Shown here piece after piece: positions 9,905 to 17,272 of a DNA stretch of 64,000 bases. Under the pieces are notes generated by a model. The model did no database searches, had not been told where the DNA came from, and saw only the letters and a list, made by a program, of their open reading frames with translations. The translations under genes were made by a program, and so were the position numbers. How positions within the stretch are numbered: position 1 is the stretch's first letter; every line of letters begins with the position of its first letter. Source of the stretch: Methylomonas koyamae (GTDB lineage: Bacteria; Pseudomonadota; Gammaproteobacteria; Methylococcales; Methylomonadaceae); NCBI RefSeq assembly GCF_019669905.1, contig NZ_AP019777.1, positions 1,736,001 through 1,800,000 of the forward strand. Reading direction: 5' to 3'.

Positions 9905-10241
9905 AATTGGCGCAATACGGGGCTAAAAGAATCGCGAACGCGCTAACGCGATCGCCGGCAACAAGTATATGCAATGTTCCGCGCTGCGGCACCGGCTTTT
10001 TCCCCGGCCGGTCGCTTGTCGTAAACCCTGCAATCCCGGCCGCATTGTCGGGCGGAGCTTGTCGCTTGTCGCCGGACGGCGGCGGTCGTAGGCGGCCAAG
10101 GTGCAGCAGTCTTGATTTTAACGGATTGATTTTACTGCTCTATTTTCGGCGGTCGGCAGTTGCCGTAGCGGTCTGGCGGCCGGCCGGAAAACTGGTCCGT
10201 ATCTTGATTGGCGTTCGGTATCGCCACCAACGGACCCAACC
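9905..10241. other. intergenic region between divergent genes
   Basis: About 337 bases between the divergent GGDEF-EAL gene and the 10242 gene. A short direct repeat of GTCGCTTGTCG occurs near 10012 and again near 10060. No open frame with a ribosome site, no terminator and no clear promoter pair was recognised. Confidence 0.3.
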
Positions 10242-10703
10242 ATGAAGGCTCCAGACAACGCCGGGCTTTTGCTCGGCTTCAGTCGTTTCGTCGCCGCCGC
10301 CAAACCGATATTGCACCGCGAATACCAACAGCGCCTGGCCGCCGATTTGGCGCGGCAACAATGGCAGGGCTGCTTTCAGCGCAATCTGTTGGCGGTATTG
10401 GCAGGGTTTTACCGGCAGGCTTTACAGCAGGTTAAAGCCATGCCGTTCGACGCCGGCCAAGCGCCGGTCGTGAACGGTATGAGCGGTTTGACCGCAGAGC
10501 TGTTGGCCGCCTTTGCCGGCTTCAGCGACGAGCTGATACTGTTTGCGGTCGATAAGCACCGCACCTCCTGCGCCTTGTCCAATTTTCCCGAAGAACACAA
10601 GCCGGACCGGGATTATCTGCAGGCGACGCGCCGGGAAATAGCCGAGTTATGGCAGAACTTCGCGCTCGATTTGAACCGGCATTTGCTGGAGGAACGATGC
10701 TGA
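10242..10703 (+). CDS. hypothetical protein, 153 residues, overlapping the GST gene
   Basis: A soluble, helix-rich protein starting MKAPDNAGLLLGFSRF, with a conserved-looking centre VVNGMSGLTAELLAAF and ending LNRHLLEERC. No family is recognised and no catalytic motif stands out. Its last seven bases overlap the start of the downstream glutathione S-transferase gene, and the GST ribosome site lies inside its final codons, so translation of the two is probably coupled. A shared role, for example in handling an electrophilic compound, is possible but unproven. Confidence 0.7.
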   Translation: MKAPDNAGLLLGFSRFVAAAKPILHREYQQRLAADLARQQWQGCFQRNLLAVLAGFYRQALQQVKAMPFDAGQAPVVNGMSGLTAELLAAFAGFSDELILFAVDKHRTSCALSNFPEEHKPDRDYLQATRREIAELWQNFALDLNRHLLEERC

Positions 10704-11320
10704 AACTGTACATGACGCCGGGTTCTTGTTCGACCGGTATCCATATTTTGCTGGAGGAATTGGAGCTGGTGTTCGAAGCCCATATCGTCAATCTGTTGGC
10801 CGGCGACCAGCACCGGCCGGAGTTTTTGGCGATCAATCCGAAGGCGACGATACCGGTTTTGGTCAAAGACGACGGTTCCGCGCTGACCGAATTTCAGGCC
10901 ATCGCCTATTGGTTGGCGCGCAAGTATCCCAAGGCCGGCCTGTTGGCGGCCGATGCGGACGCGGCCGCCGCCGCGTTGGAATTGACCGGTTTTGTGGTCG
11001 GCACCCTGCACGGACAGGGTTTCCAACGCCTGTTCGTGCCGGAAAAGTACGCTGCCGGCCCGGCCGAATACGACCGGGTCAAACGGCAGGGGACGGACAT
11101 CGTCAACCAGGCTTTGGCAGTGGTGGCGCGGAGCTTGCCGGAGCGGGGCTATGCCTTGGGCGGTTTCGGTATTGCCGATGCCGCGTTGTTTTACGTGGAA
11201 TTCTGGGCGGATAAGTCGGGCATCGCTTTACCGGAAACTTGCCGGAAACACTACCGACTGATGTTGTCTCGCCCGGCGGTCAGGCGGGTGTTAATGGAGG
11301 AGGGGTATCGTCCGGATTGA
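10697..11320 (+). CDS. glutathione S-transferase family protein
   Basis: A 207-residue protein of the usual GST length. The N-terminal thioredoxin-like half begins MLKLYMTPGSCSTGIH, placing Cys11 and Ser12 where beta-class bacterial GSTs carry their glutathione-contacting Cys. The cis-Pro loop is NPKATIPVLV, and LTEFQAIAYWLA is the Glu/Gln-containing glutathione-binding segment. The C-terminal half is the all-helical GST domain, with GYALGGFGIADAALFY matching the conserved N-capping Asp motif. The start at 10697 has GGAGG at 10688-10692; it overlaps the preceding gene by seven bases. Function is conjugation or thiol exchange with glutathione in the cytoplasm; the substrate cannot be read from sequence. 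Confidence 0.9.
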   Translation: MLKLYMTPGSCSTGIHILLEELELVFEAHIVNLLAGDQHRPEFLAINPKATIPVLVKDDGSALTEFQAIAYWLARKYPKAGLLAADADAAAAALELTGFVVGTLHGQGFQRLFVPEKYAAGPAEYDRVKRQGTDIVNQALAVVARSLPERGYALGGFGIADAALFYVEFWADKSGIALPETCRKHYRLMLSRPAVRRVLMEEGYRPD

Positions 11321-11358
11321 TCGGCCGGGTTTTCGCGGGCGTTTGCCGCGGCCGGCGC

Positions 11359-11391
11359 AAAAAGAGCCTCTATCAGGCAGCGATAGAGGCT
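11359..11391 (-). terminator. rho-independent terminator for the small gene at 11414
   Basis: Read on the minus strand, a perfect 10-bp stem (AGCCTCTATC, 11365-11374, against 11382-11391) with a 7-base loop is followed by C and five T (complement of 11359-11363). It lies 22 bases beyond the stop of the small minus-strand gene. There is no T tract on the plus side, so it does not look like a terminator for the GST gene. Confidence 0.75.
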
Positions 11392-11413
11392 GTAGAGTGC
11401 GCGGTGCAGGAGT

Positions 11414-11578
11414 TCACCGCTGTGAGCGACGGGAAGGTACGCGGATCGGTACGGCGGCGGGCGGATAGCCGGTTGGAAAATAGCCGTCGAAAACCGAGAT
11501 CGCTTGCCTGAACCGGTTGGATAACAAGTTCCATAATTCGGCCATCGGGTTTGGTTGGCGTCGATGCGAAGGGTTCAT
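11414..11578 (-). CDS. small basic protein, 54 residues, unknown function
   Basis: A short gene supported by all its signals rather than by homology. The ATG (complement of 11576-11578) is preceded by AAGGAG (complement of 11585-11590) with a six-base spacer. A promoter-like pair lies at 11622-11649, and a strong terminator follows the stop. The product starts MNPSHRRQPNPMAELW, contains LLSNRFRQAISVFDGYF and ends in a Pro/Arg-rich tail (PIRVPSRRSQR). It has an amphipathic helix in the middle and a net positive charge, and no signal peptide. I recognise no family. An in-frame upstream start near 11623 would overlap the promoter and is rejected. Confidence 0.6.
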   Translation of the reverse strand: MNPSHRRQPNPMAELWNLLSNRFRQAISVFDGYFPTGYPPAAVPIRVPSRRSQR

Positions 11579-11621
11579 GGCAAGCTCCTTATCGAACTGG
11601 GGCTGAGGTGGGTACGGCTTC

Positions 11622-11649
11622 ACTATAGCGCGGTTGGATTAATTCACAA
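11622..11649 (-). promoter_or_regulatory. sigma-70-type promoter of the small gene
   Basis: On the minus strand TTGTGA (complement of 11644-11649) and TATAGT (complement of 11622-11627) are separated by 16 bases. The predicted start of transcription is about 35 bases before the small gene's ATG, leaving a short leader that contains the AAGGAG ribosome site. Confidence 0.5.
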
Positions 11650-11872
11650 TACCGCCTGGAATTCATTGTTTGTTTCTTTTTATAGAACAATATCGGGTGG
11701 TATTTGCCGAAGTTTATTGCTTTAATGCCGGGATTTAGCGTTTGCGTCGCGTGCGGCGGTCCGGAAGGCAATGGCCGGGTTTGCAGCAGCATAGGCGTTG
11801 CGTTGAGCGTCGGCGGAGCCGAGCTCGATCGAATTCACGCAGCCTGGTTAGTTTAAAGCAACCGCCCATGGC

Positions 11873-11996
11873 ACCAATGTCGTTAAGTTAAGCAACAAAC
11901 CGGCTGGTGCAAATCCTGTAGGAACGGGCCATGCCTGCGGCCGTAGGCGCTTGGTCGCGGGCATGGCCCGCTCCTACCATCCTTAACTCAACGTCA
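11873..11996. repeat. nested palindromic intergenic repeat (REP/MITE-like)
   Basis: The inner inverted repeat pairs 11918-11942 with 11953-11977, 22 of 25 positions, core CGGGCCATGCC. This matches the GTAGGAGCGGGCCATG-type repeats scattered through many gammaproteobacterial genomes. An outer inverted repeat pairs CAATGTCGTTAAGTTAAG (from 11873) with the complement of CTTAACTCAACGTCATTG (ending near 11999), with two mismatches. The nesting suggests a small non-autonomous mobile unit of about 125 bases, not just a hairpin. No coding sequence lies inside. Confidence 0.65.
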
Positions 11997-12073
11997 TTGC
12001 CCGTGGCAATCAGCCGTACCGGTCGTCGCGGTTGGAATCGGCAGGGCGGAGAGGACCGGTTAGGGGTTCGCGT

Positions 12074-13036
12074 TCACAAGCCCAGGGCGCGGAATTCGCT
12101 GCATATCCGTGCCCGTTGCCAACTCCGCTCGAATTCTTCCGCCAATTGCCGGTTTTGCGGCGGCGAATTCGGGCTCCAATGGCCTTCGTAGCGGTCGCCC
12201 TGCAATTGGAATAAATAACCGCCGCTGTCGTTGGCGATGAATGCCGGCCGAAAATTCAAATCCTCGGCCTCGACCGGCGCCCGGATCGAAATATAAGACG
12301 GCAAGCGTTGCGCCAAATCGATCAGCGGGTGTTGTTGGCCGCGGAGCGTTTCCGGCTCCTGGACGATGATGCGCACTTCGGCGCCGCGCTGGTTGCGCAG
12401 CGCAAATTGTTTGACCGCTTCGACCGTTGCCGCGTCGCCGAACAACCGGTAGTCCAGGTTGCGGCTGTAGACGCACAGCAGGCGTCTGGCCTGCCGGATC
12501 AACGTTAAGGTTGCATCCGTCGCGGCTTCCACTGTTTGCAGCCGGCTGGCGGCTATGCTAGCTCCCGCCGCGGCCGGGCCGTGACGCGGCAACGCTGCCG
12601 GCGCGGCGATGGTCAGGCGTATCGCGATATGCGGAATGCCGGCTTCGGTAAACTCCGACCCCACCGTCTCGAAGCCGCAGCGGCGGTAAAACCCCAACGC
12701 GGCGGTCTGCGCATGGGCGCTGACTTCGCTCAAGCCCAAGTTGGCGGCCTGCTCGATCAGGCCGCGCAACAGCGATGCTCCGACCTTTTGCCGGCGCCAT
12801 GCCGGCAGTACCGCCATCCGGCCGATTCTGCCCGCCGGCGACAGGCGGCCGCAGCCGATAGGCCGCCGCTCGGCATCGCGGGCAATGATATGCCGGCAAT
12901 CCGGGTCCAACGCGTCGAATTCGATTTCCGGCGGAATGCCTTGTTCGATGACGAAAACCTCGGTTCTGAGGTATTGCAGATCGGCAAAGTCCGCCGCGTA
13001 ATTGGCGGGTTCCAGATAAAAACTCGGGATGTTCAT
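12074..13036 (-). CDS. GNAT N-acetyltransferase with a C-terminal domain of unknown function
   Basis: A 320-residue protein. Residues 1 to about 145 form a GNAT fold of the ElaA/GCN5 type: FVIEQGIPPEIEFDALD, then the acetyl-CoA loop region RIGRMAVLPAWRRQKVGASL, then ALGFYRRCGFETVG. Residues about 170-320 form a second domain with RRLLCVYSRNLDYRLFGD and FIANDSGGYLFQLQGDRYEG. This second part resembles the extension that accompanies GNAT domains in many Gammaproteobacteria (I believe DUF7931) and looks phospholipase-D-like without an HKD motif. Expected reaction: transfer of acetyl from acetyl-CoA to an unknown amine or protein. It stands alone, 76 bases downstream of an HD-GYP gene on the same strand. 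Confidence 0.85.
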   Translation of the reverse strand: MNIPSFYLEPANYAADFADLQYLRTEVFVIEQGIPPEIEFDALDPDCRHIIARDAERRPIGCGRLSPAGRIGRMAVLPAWRRQKVGASLLRGLIEQAANLGLSEVSAHAQTAALGFYRRCGFETVGSEFTEAGIPHIAIRLTIAAPAALPRHGPAAAGASIAASRLQTVEAATDATLTLIRQARRLLCVYSRNLDYRLFGDAATVEAVKQFALRNQRGAEVRIIVQEPETLRGQQHPLIDLAQRLPSYISIRAPVEAEDLNFRPAFIANDSGGYLFQLQGDRYEGHWSPNSPPQNRQLAEEFERSWQRARICSEFRALGL

Positions 13037-13112
13037 GGTGCAATCGATCTCGTGGGGCGGATGGAGCCAACGCCGCCGGCGGCCAAGCCGGGGTATACGC
13101 TATGCCGCGGCC

Positions 13113-14120
13113 TCAAACCGGTAGCCGGTAGTGCTTGTCGCGGAACAGCGCCAGACAAGCGTCGACCGCGGCGCCATCGTATAGCGTGTTGCGCTGCGTG
13201 GCAATTTCCTGCAGTGCGGCGTCTATGCCCAGGCCCGGCCGGTAAGGGCGGTGGGAAATCATGGCTTCGACCACGTCGGCGATGGCCAGAATCTTGGCTT
13301 CCGGCAGAATCTCGGCGGTCGCCAGACCTTGCGGATAGCCCGATCCGTCGAGCCGTTCGTGGTGCTGCAATACGGTCTGGGCGATAGGCCACGGAAAGTC
13401 GATCGATTTTAGGATTTCGTAGCCGGTTTGCGGGTGGCGTTTGATCAAGCCGTACTCCAAATCGTCCAGCCGCCCCGGTTTACACAGAATTTCGGCCGGT
13501 ACTTTGATCTTGCCGATGTCGTGCACTACACCGGCCAGGCTGAGGCCTTCGATCAAATCGCTGCCGAGCCCCAATTCCTTTGCAATCGCTGCCGCCAGGT
13601 GCGCGGTGCGGCGTTGGTGGCCGGCGGTGTAAGGGTCGCGCATTTCCACCGTGGACGCGATGGCGGTAACGAATTTCAGCATGTTGGCTTTCAATTCGGC
13701 GGTGCGTTCGGCAACCAAACATTCCAGTCCGTGGCGCAGGCGAGCCATCTCCAGATGGGTCGCGACCCGGATCAGTAATTCTTCGCGTTGGTAGGGTTTG
13801 GTAATGAAGTCGACCGCGCCCAATTTGAAACCGTCGACTTTTTCGTTGGTTTCAGACAGGGCGGTGACGAAAATAACCGGCACGTCGCGGGTTTGCGGAT
13901 GCTGTTTCAGACGGCGGCAGACTTCGAAGCCGTCCATTTCCGGCATGCGCACGTCGAGCAAGATCAATTCGGGCGGGTTGTGCTGCGCCGATTGCAAGGC
14001 CAATTCGCCGTTGATGGCCGAGCGTACCTCGTAGCCCTCCGCTTGCAGGAGTTGGGTCAATAACTTCAGCGAGGCCGGGGTATCGTCGACGGCGAGGATT
14101 TTTCCGTTCACGGGTAGCAA
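13113..14120 (-). CDS. HD-GYP response regulator (c-di-GMP phosphodiesterase)
   Basis: A 335-residue intact two-domain regulator. The receiver occupies about 5-120, with Asp56 in LILLDVRMPEMDG and the switch Lys in FITKPYQ. A coiled linker leads to the HD-GYP domain (about 150-330), with MRDPYTAGHQRRTAHLA, the HD pair in GVVHDIGKIKVPAEIL, and HHERLDGSGYPQGL as the GYP signature. All metal ligands look present, so the protein should degrade c-di-GMP when phosphorylated. It lies 13 bases downstream of the ethylene-receptor-like hybrid kinase and is very probably co-transcribed with it, forming a sensor-to-c-di-GMP pathway. Confidence 0.93.
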   Translation of the reverse strand: MLPVNGKILAVDDTPASLKLLTQLLQAEGYEVRSAINGELALQSAQHNPPELILLDVRMPEMDGFEVCRRLKQHPQTRDVPVIFVTALSETNEKVDGFKLGAVDFITKPYQREELLIRVATHLEMARLRHGLECLVAERTAELKANMLKFVTAIASTVEMRDPYTAGHQRRTAHLAAAIAKELGLGSDLIEGLSLAGVVHDIGKIKVPAEILCKPGRLDDLEYGLIKRHPQTGYEILKSIDFPWPIAQTVLQHHERLDGSGYPQGLATAEILPEAKILAIADVVEAMISHRPYRPGLGIDAALQEIATQRNTLYDGAAVDACLALFRDKHYRLPV

Positions 14121-14133
14121 TATCCGGTGCGGT

Positions 14134-15909
14134 TTACAATTGTTTAAGGATAGTCGGATAGTCGAAGTTTTCGACCAGTTGCGCCAGGATTTTTTGTAAC
14201 GGCCGATCTAATTCGCCGATCCGATCCAGGGTTTGGGCTATTCGCGGATGTTCCAGGCTTTCCAATGCCGTGCGCAGTTGCTGGCGCAATTCCGCCGGCA
14301 AGCCGGCCAACATTTCTGCGGTCAGGGTGTCATCCTGTGCCGGGCCGGGAGTTTCGTTTCGGTAAACGAATTCGAGTCCGAGCTGTTCGGCCAGGCAGGC
14401 ATAAATTTCCTCGGCCCGGTAGGGTTTGCGGATGAAGCCGTCCATGCCGGCGTGCAGCATTTCCTCGCGCTGTTCCATAAACGCCGACGCCGTGACCGCG
14501 ACGATCTTGACCCGGTCGCCGCCGGGCAGCTGCCTGATGGCTTGAGCGGCCTGCATGCCGTCCATTTTCGGCATGCGCCGGTCCATCCAAATCAAATGCG
14601 GCTGCCAGCTTTGGAACAGTGCCAGCCCTTGCGCGCCGTCCTTGGCCACTTCGACCTGCATGCCGATATCGGCCATCAACTGGCCGAGCAAAAGTTGGTT
14701 TTCCAATTGGTCCTCGACGATCAAAATCCGGTATTGCGGCTGTCCGGGCGCCAGTCCCACGATTTCGCCGCTCCGGTCCGCTGCGGGAACCAGGGTTTGC
14801 GGCTCGGCCGTATCCTGTAACGGCAAGTCGATACGAAATAACGAACCCTTGCCAACGCTGCTTTCCAGCGTCAGTTGCCCGCCCATCAGTTGCACGAACT
14901 GGCGGGTGATGGTCAGCCCCAAACCGGTACCCTTGCTGTCGCCTTGTTCGCCGAGCTGGACGAAGGGCTCGAAGACATGTTCCCGCTCGCTTTCGGCGAT
15001 GCCGGGGCCGGTATCTTCCACTTCGATCATCAAGTGGGTATGGCTGTTGCGATGGCTGCCCAGGCGCAGCGTGACGCCGCCTTGTTGGGTGAATTTCAGC
15101 GCATTGCCGAGCAGGTTGATCAAAATTTGCCGCAGACGGGCTTCGTCGCCGTAAATGAAACGCGGAAACTCCGACGATTGGTCGACCAACAGCCGCAACC
15201 CTTTGTCTTGCGCCCGCACCGACATCATGTCGCCGACGTCGCGGATCAGCGCGCCGAGATCGAAGCGGGTCTGCTCCAATTGCAGCCGCCCGGACTCGAT
15301 TTTTGCCATTTCCAGCACGTCGTTGATCAGATTCAGTAAATGTTCGCCGCTGCGGTTGATGATGGCCAAATTCCGCTGCTGGCTTTCCGGGAATTGCGGA
15401 TCTTTTTGCACCAGGCTGGAGAAGCCGAGGATGGCATTCAGCGGCGTGCGCAGTTCGTGGCTCATGTTCGCCAAAAAAATGCTTTTGGCTTTGTTGGCGG
15501 CTTCGGCCTGATCGCGGGCGCGTTGCAGTTCGGCCGGACTCGGCAGTTTCAACGCGCGCGGGATTACCCACCAGATCGCAAATGAAGTGGCGACGGCAAC
15601 CAGCGCCGATAGCGCTTTGACGTAGGCGTCCAGCCAATACAGCGGGAGCCAGATGGTCACCACCGATAGCAGGTGGGTCGCGGCGCAGGTCAGGATGAAG
15701 GTAATAAAAAATCCGAGGTACAACCAGCGGTAGAGCAGATCCTTACGTTTCCAGACGAAATAGGCGATGCCGACCGGGTAAGTCACGTAGGCCAACGTCA
15801 TCAATGCGTCCGAACTTACGGTCAACCAGAGCAGACCGGGACTCCAGGCCAGACAGTAGCCGTGCGGCATGAAGCCCTTGATCCCGAATAAATCCACCAA
15901 GCCTTGCAT
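14134..15909 (-). CDS. ethylene-receptor-like hybrid histidine kinase
   Basis: A 591-residue inner-membrane kinase. The N-terminal 120 residues hold membrane helices that match the ethylene-binding domain of plant ETR1 and cyanobacterial homologues: SDALMTLAYVTYPVGIAYF carries Asp34, and FILTCAATHLLSVVTIW carries Cys75 and His79 in the CxxxH arrangement that binds Cu(I) in ETR1. Next come HisKA (His151 in MSHELRTPLNAILGF), HATPase with KGTGLGLTI, and a receiver (Asp443 in LIWMDRRMPKMDG). A helical tail (about 525-591) has no HPt histidine. The HD-GYP regulator 13 bases downstream is the likely partner. What is seen is the residue pattern; ligand binding is inferred. Confidence 0.9.
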   Translation of the reverse strand: MQGLVDLFGIKGFMPHGYCLAWSPGLLWLTVSSDALMTLAYVTYPVGIAYFVWKRKDLLYRWLYLGFFITFILTCAATHLLSVVTIWLPLYWLDAYVKALSALVAVATSFAIWWVIPRALKLPSPAELQRARDQAEAANKAKSIFLANMSHELRTPLNAILGFSSLVQKDPQFPESQQRNLAIINRSGEHLLNLINDVLEMAKIESGRLQLEQTRFDLGALIRDVGDMMSVRAQDKGLRLLVDQSSEFPRFIYGDEARLRQILINLLGNALKFTQQGGVTLRLGSHRNSHTHLMIEVEDTGPGIAESEREHVFEPFVQLGEQGDSKGTGLGLTITRQFVQLMGGQLTLESSVGKGSLFRIDLPLQDTAEPQTLVPAADRSGEIVGLAPGQPQYRILIVEDQLENQLLLGQLMADIGMQVEVAKDGAQGLALFQSWQPHLIWMDRRMPKMDGMQAAQAIRQLPGGDRVKIVAVTASAFMEQREEMLHAGMDGFIRKPYRAEEIYACLAEQLGLEFVYRNETPGPAQDDTLTAEMLAGLPAELRQQLRTALESLEHPRIAQTLDRIGELDRPLQKILAQLVENFDYPTILKQL

Positions 15910-16125
15910 GCTGCTTACCTCCCAAGTTAACAGCGGGTTGGTTTCCGAGTCCGTCTGTCGGCAGACTCGCCTGGGTGAATATTACCTTAATCGAGTTAAG
16001 GTTAGCGAGCGGCCGCCGGTTGCCATGCCCGCCAATGCGGAAATGCCGGTGCGCGAGCGGGATTGCGGCGCGGCTATCGCCCAGCCAAGTCGAGAGTGGA
16101 CCGGGCCCGGCCGCGCCCGCTGCGA

Positions 16126-16638
16126 TCAGGGTTTGGCCGGCTTGTTTTGCTTTTTGACGTAATCGAAATATTTCTGCGCGGTATTGGCCGATTCGGTGCC
16201 GGCGCCGATGACCAGGCCGGTTACCAGAAAACCGAACAGGCTGCCGCCTGGGTGTTGCAGAAATCCGACCGATAGCAAATCGATTTGGCCCAGCATCGCG
16301 AACAGCGTGCCGACCACCGACGAGAAGCAAAAAATCACGGTTTTCTTGGTGACCCAGGGCCGTTTTTGGCCCCATTTCTCGGCCACGGACTCGAACCACA
16401 AATTAAACGGCTCGATTAACTGTTGGATGGCAAAGCTGAGTAAATAAATCAAGCCGATGGCGCCGGAAAAACCGTCGATTTCGTTTTTGTTGCCGCTCGC
16501 TGCCGCTGCGGCAGGCGCAGTGCCCGGAGCCGCAGCCGACACAGCGCTGCCGGCGCCGGTGTCGCTGGCGGCGAAGACTTGGCTCGGCGCCCATGCCAGC
16601 AATAAAACCAAAATGAAACCCAATAAATATTTGTCCAT
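16126..16638 (-). CDS. small inner-membrane protein of unknown function, 170 residues
   Basis: The start at 16638 is preferred because GGAG lies six bases upstream and the product then opens with a good signal or anchor segment (MDKYLLGFILVLLLAW ending SQVFA). An Ala/Gly/Pro-rich spacer (about 27-50) follows, then three likely membrane segments: GAIGLIYLLSFAIQQLI, TVIFCFSSVVGTLFAML and GSLFGFLVTGLVIGAG. It ends in a basic tail (FDYVKKQNKPAKP). I recognise no named family. It stands alone on its strand, about 215 bases before the 3' neighbour. Confidence 0.7.
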   Translation of the reverse strand: MDKYLLGFILVLLLAWAPSQVFAASDTGAGSAVSAAAPGTAPAAAAASGNKNEIDGFSGAIGLIYLLSFAIQQLIEPFNLWFESVAEKWGQKRPWVTKKTVIFCFSSVVGTLFAMLGQIDLLSVGFLQHPGGSLFGFLVTGLVIGAGTESANTAQKYFDYVKKQNKPAKP

Positions 16639-17272
16639 AACAAACTCCGAATTCAAAGCGTTAACAGGAATTGGCGAAACGGAACTGCGCAGCCATTCAA
16701 ACGCAGAAAGGCGCGCGCTGTCCAATTAAATCGACGCCAGTTCGGTAGAGTCCGGATTTAGTGGCTAACTCCGGGTTAAATAAAGCGATGTTCGGGTTAA
16801 CGGTCGATGTCGTCCCGGCATTTCCATCGGGCAGGACTGCCCGGACCCGGATGCCACGGCGGGCTAAGGCCTTTTCATACCTTATGTGCGCTGGGTTGCG
16901 GCCCGTAACGGCGCAAAAGCGAATCCATGCCAATCGGCTATGACGTTCTTTCGACTGCTAACGCAAACCCACCCTTAAAAAAGGCTTTGTCTGCAATGTG
17001 TGCAACGGCCGATGCGAACATAGCCTTTGCAAACGGCGAGTTATTTGTCACGAGATTGTCGGGGCCGGCGTTGGGACAGTAGCGAGCCGCGCGCTCGGCC
17101 CCGGCAAGCAGCCGCGGCGGTATTGGCCGCGCTAGCTGGGAACAACATAACGTTGTATTGCGTGGCATAAATTAGTACCTTAGTGCTAATTTCCCGGCCG
17201 CCGACTTGCCGGCACATTCCAACCCGTGTCCAATCCGTTACGATCCCGACCGATCGCCAGCTCGAAACAATC
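16639..17272. other. intergenic region with a palindrome before the ATPase gene
   Basis: About 630 bases between divergent genes with no supported coding sequence. The one clear element is an inverted repeat at 17169-17192: AAATTAGTAC, loop CTTA, GTGCTAATTT, 10-bp arms with a single T/C difference. It ends 80 bases before the ATPase start codon. It has no T tract and sits in the promoter area, so an operator is likelier than a terminator. The regulator is unknown. Confidence 0.4.
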
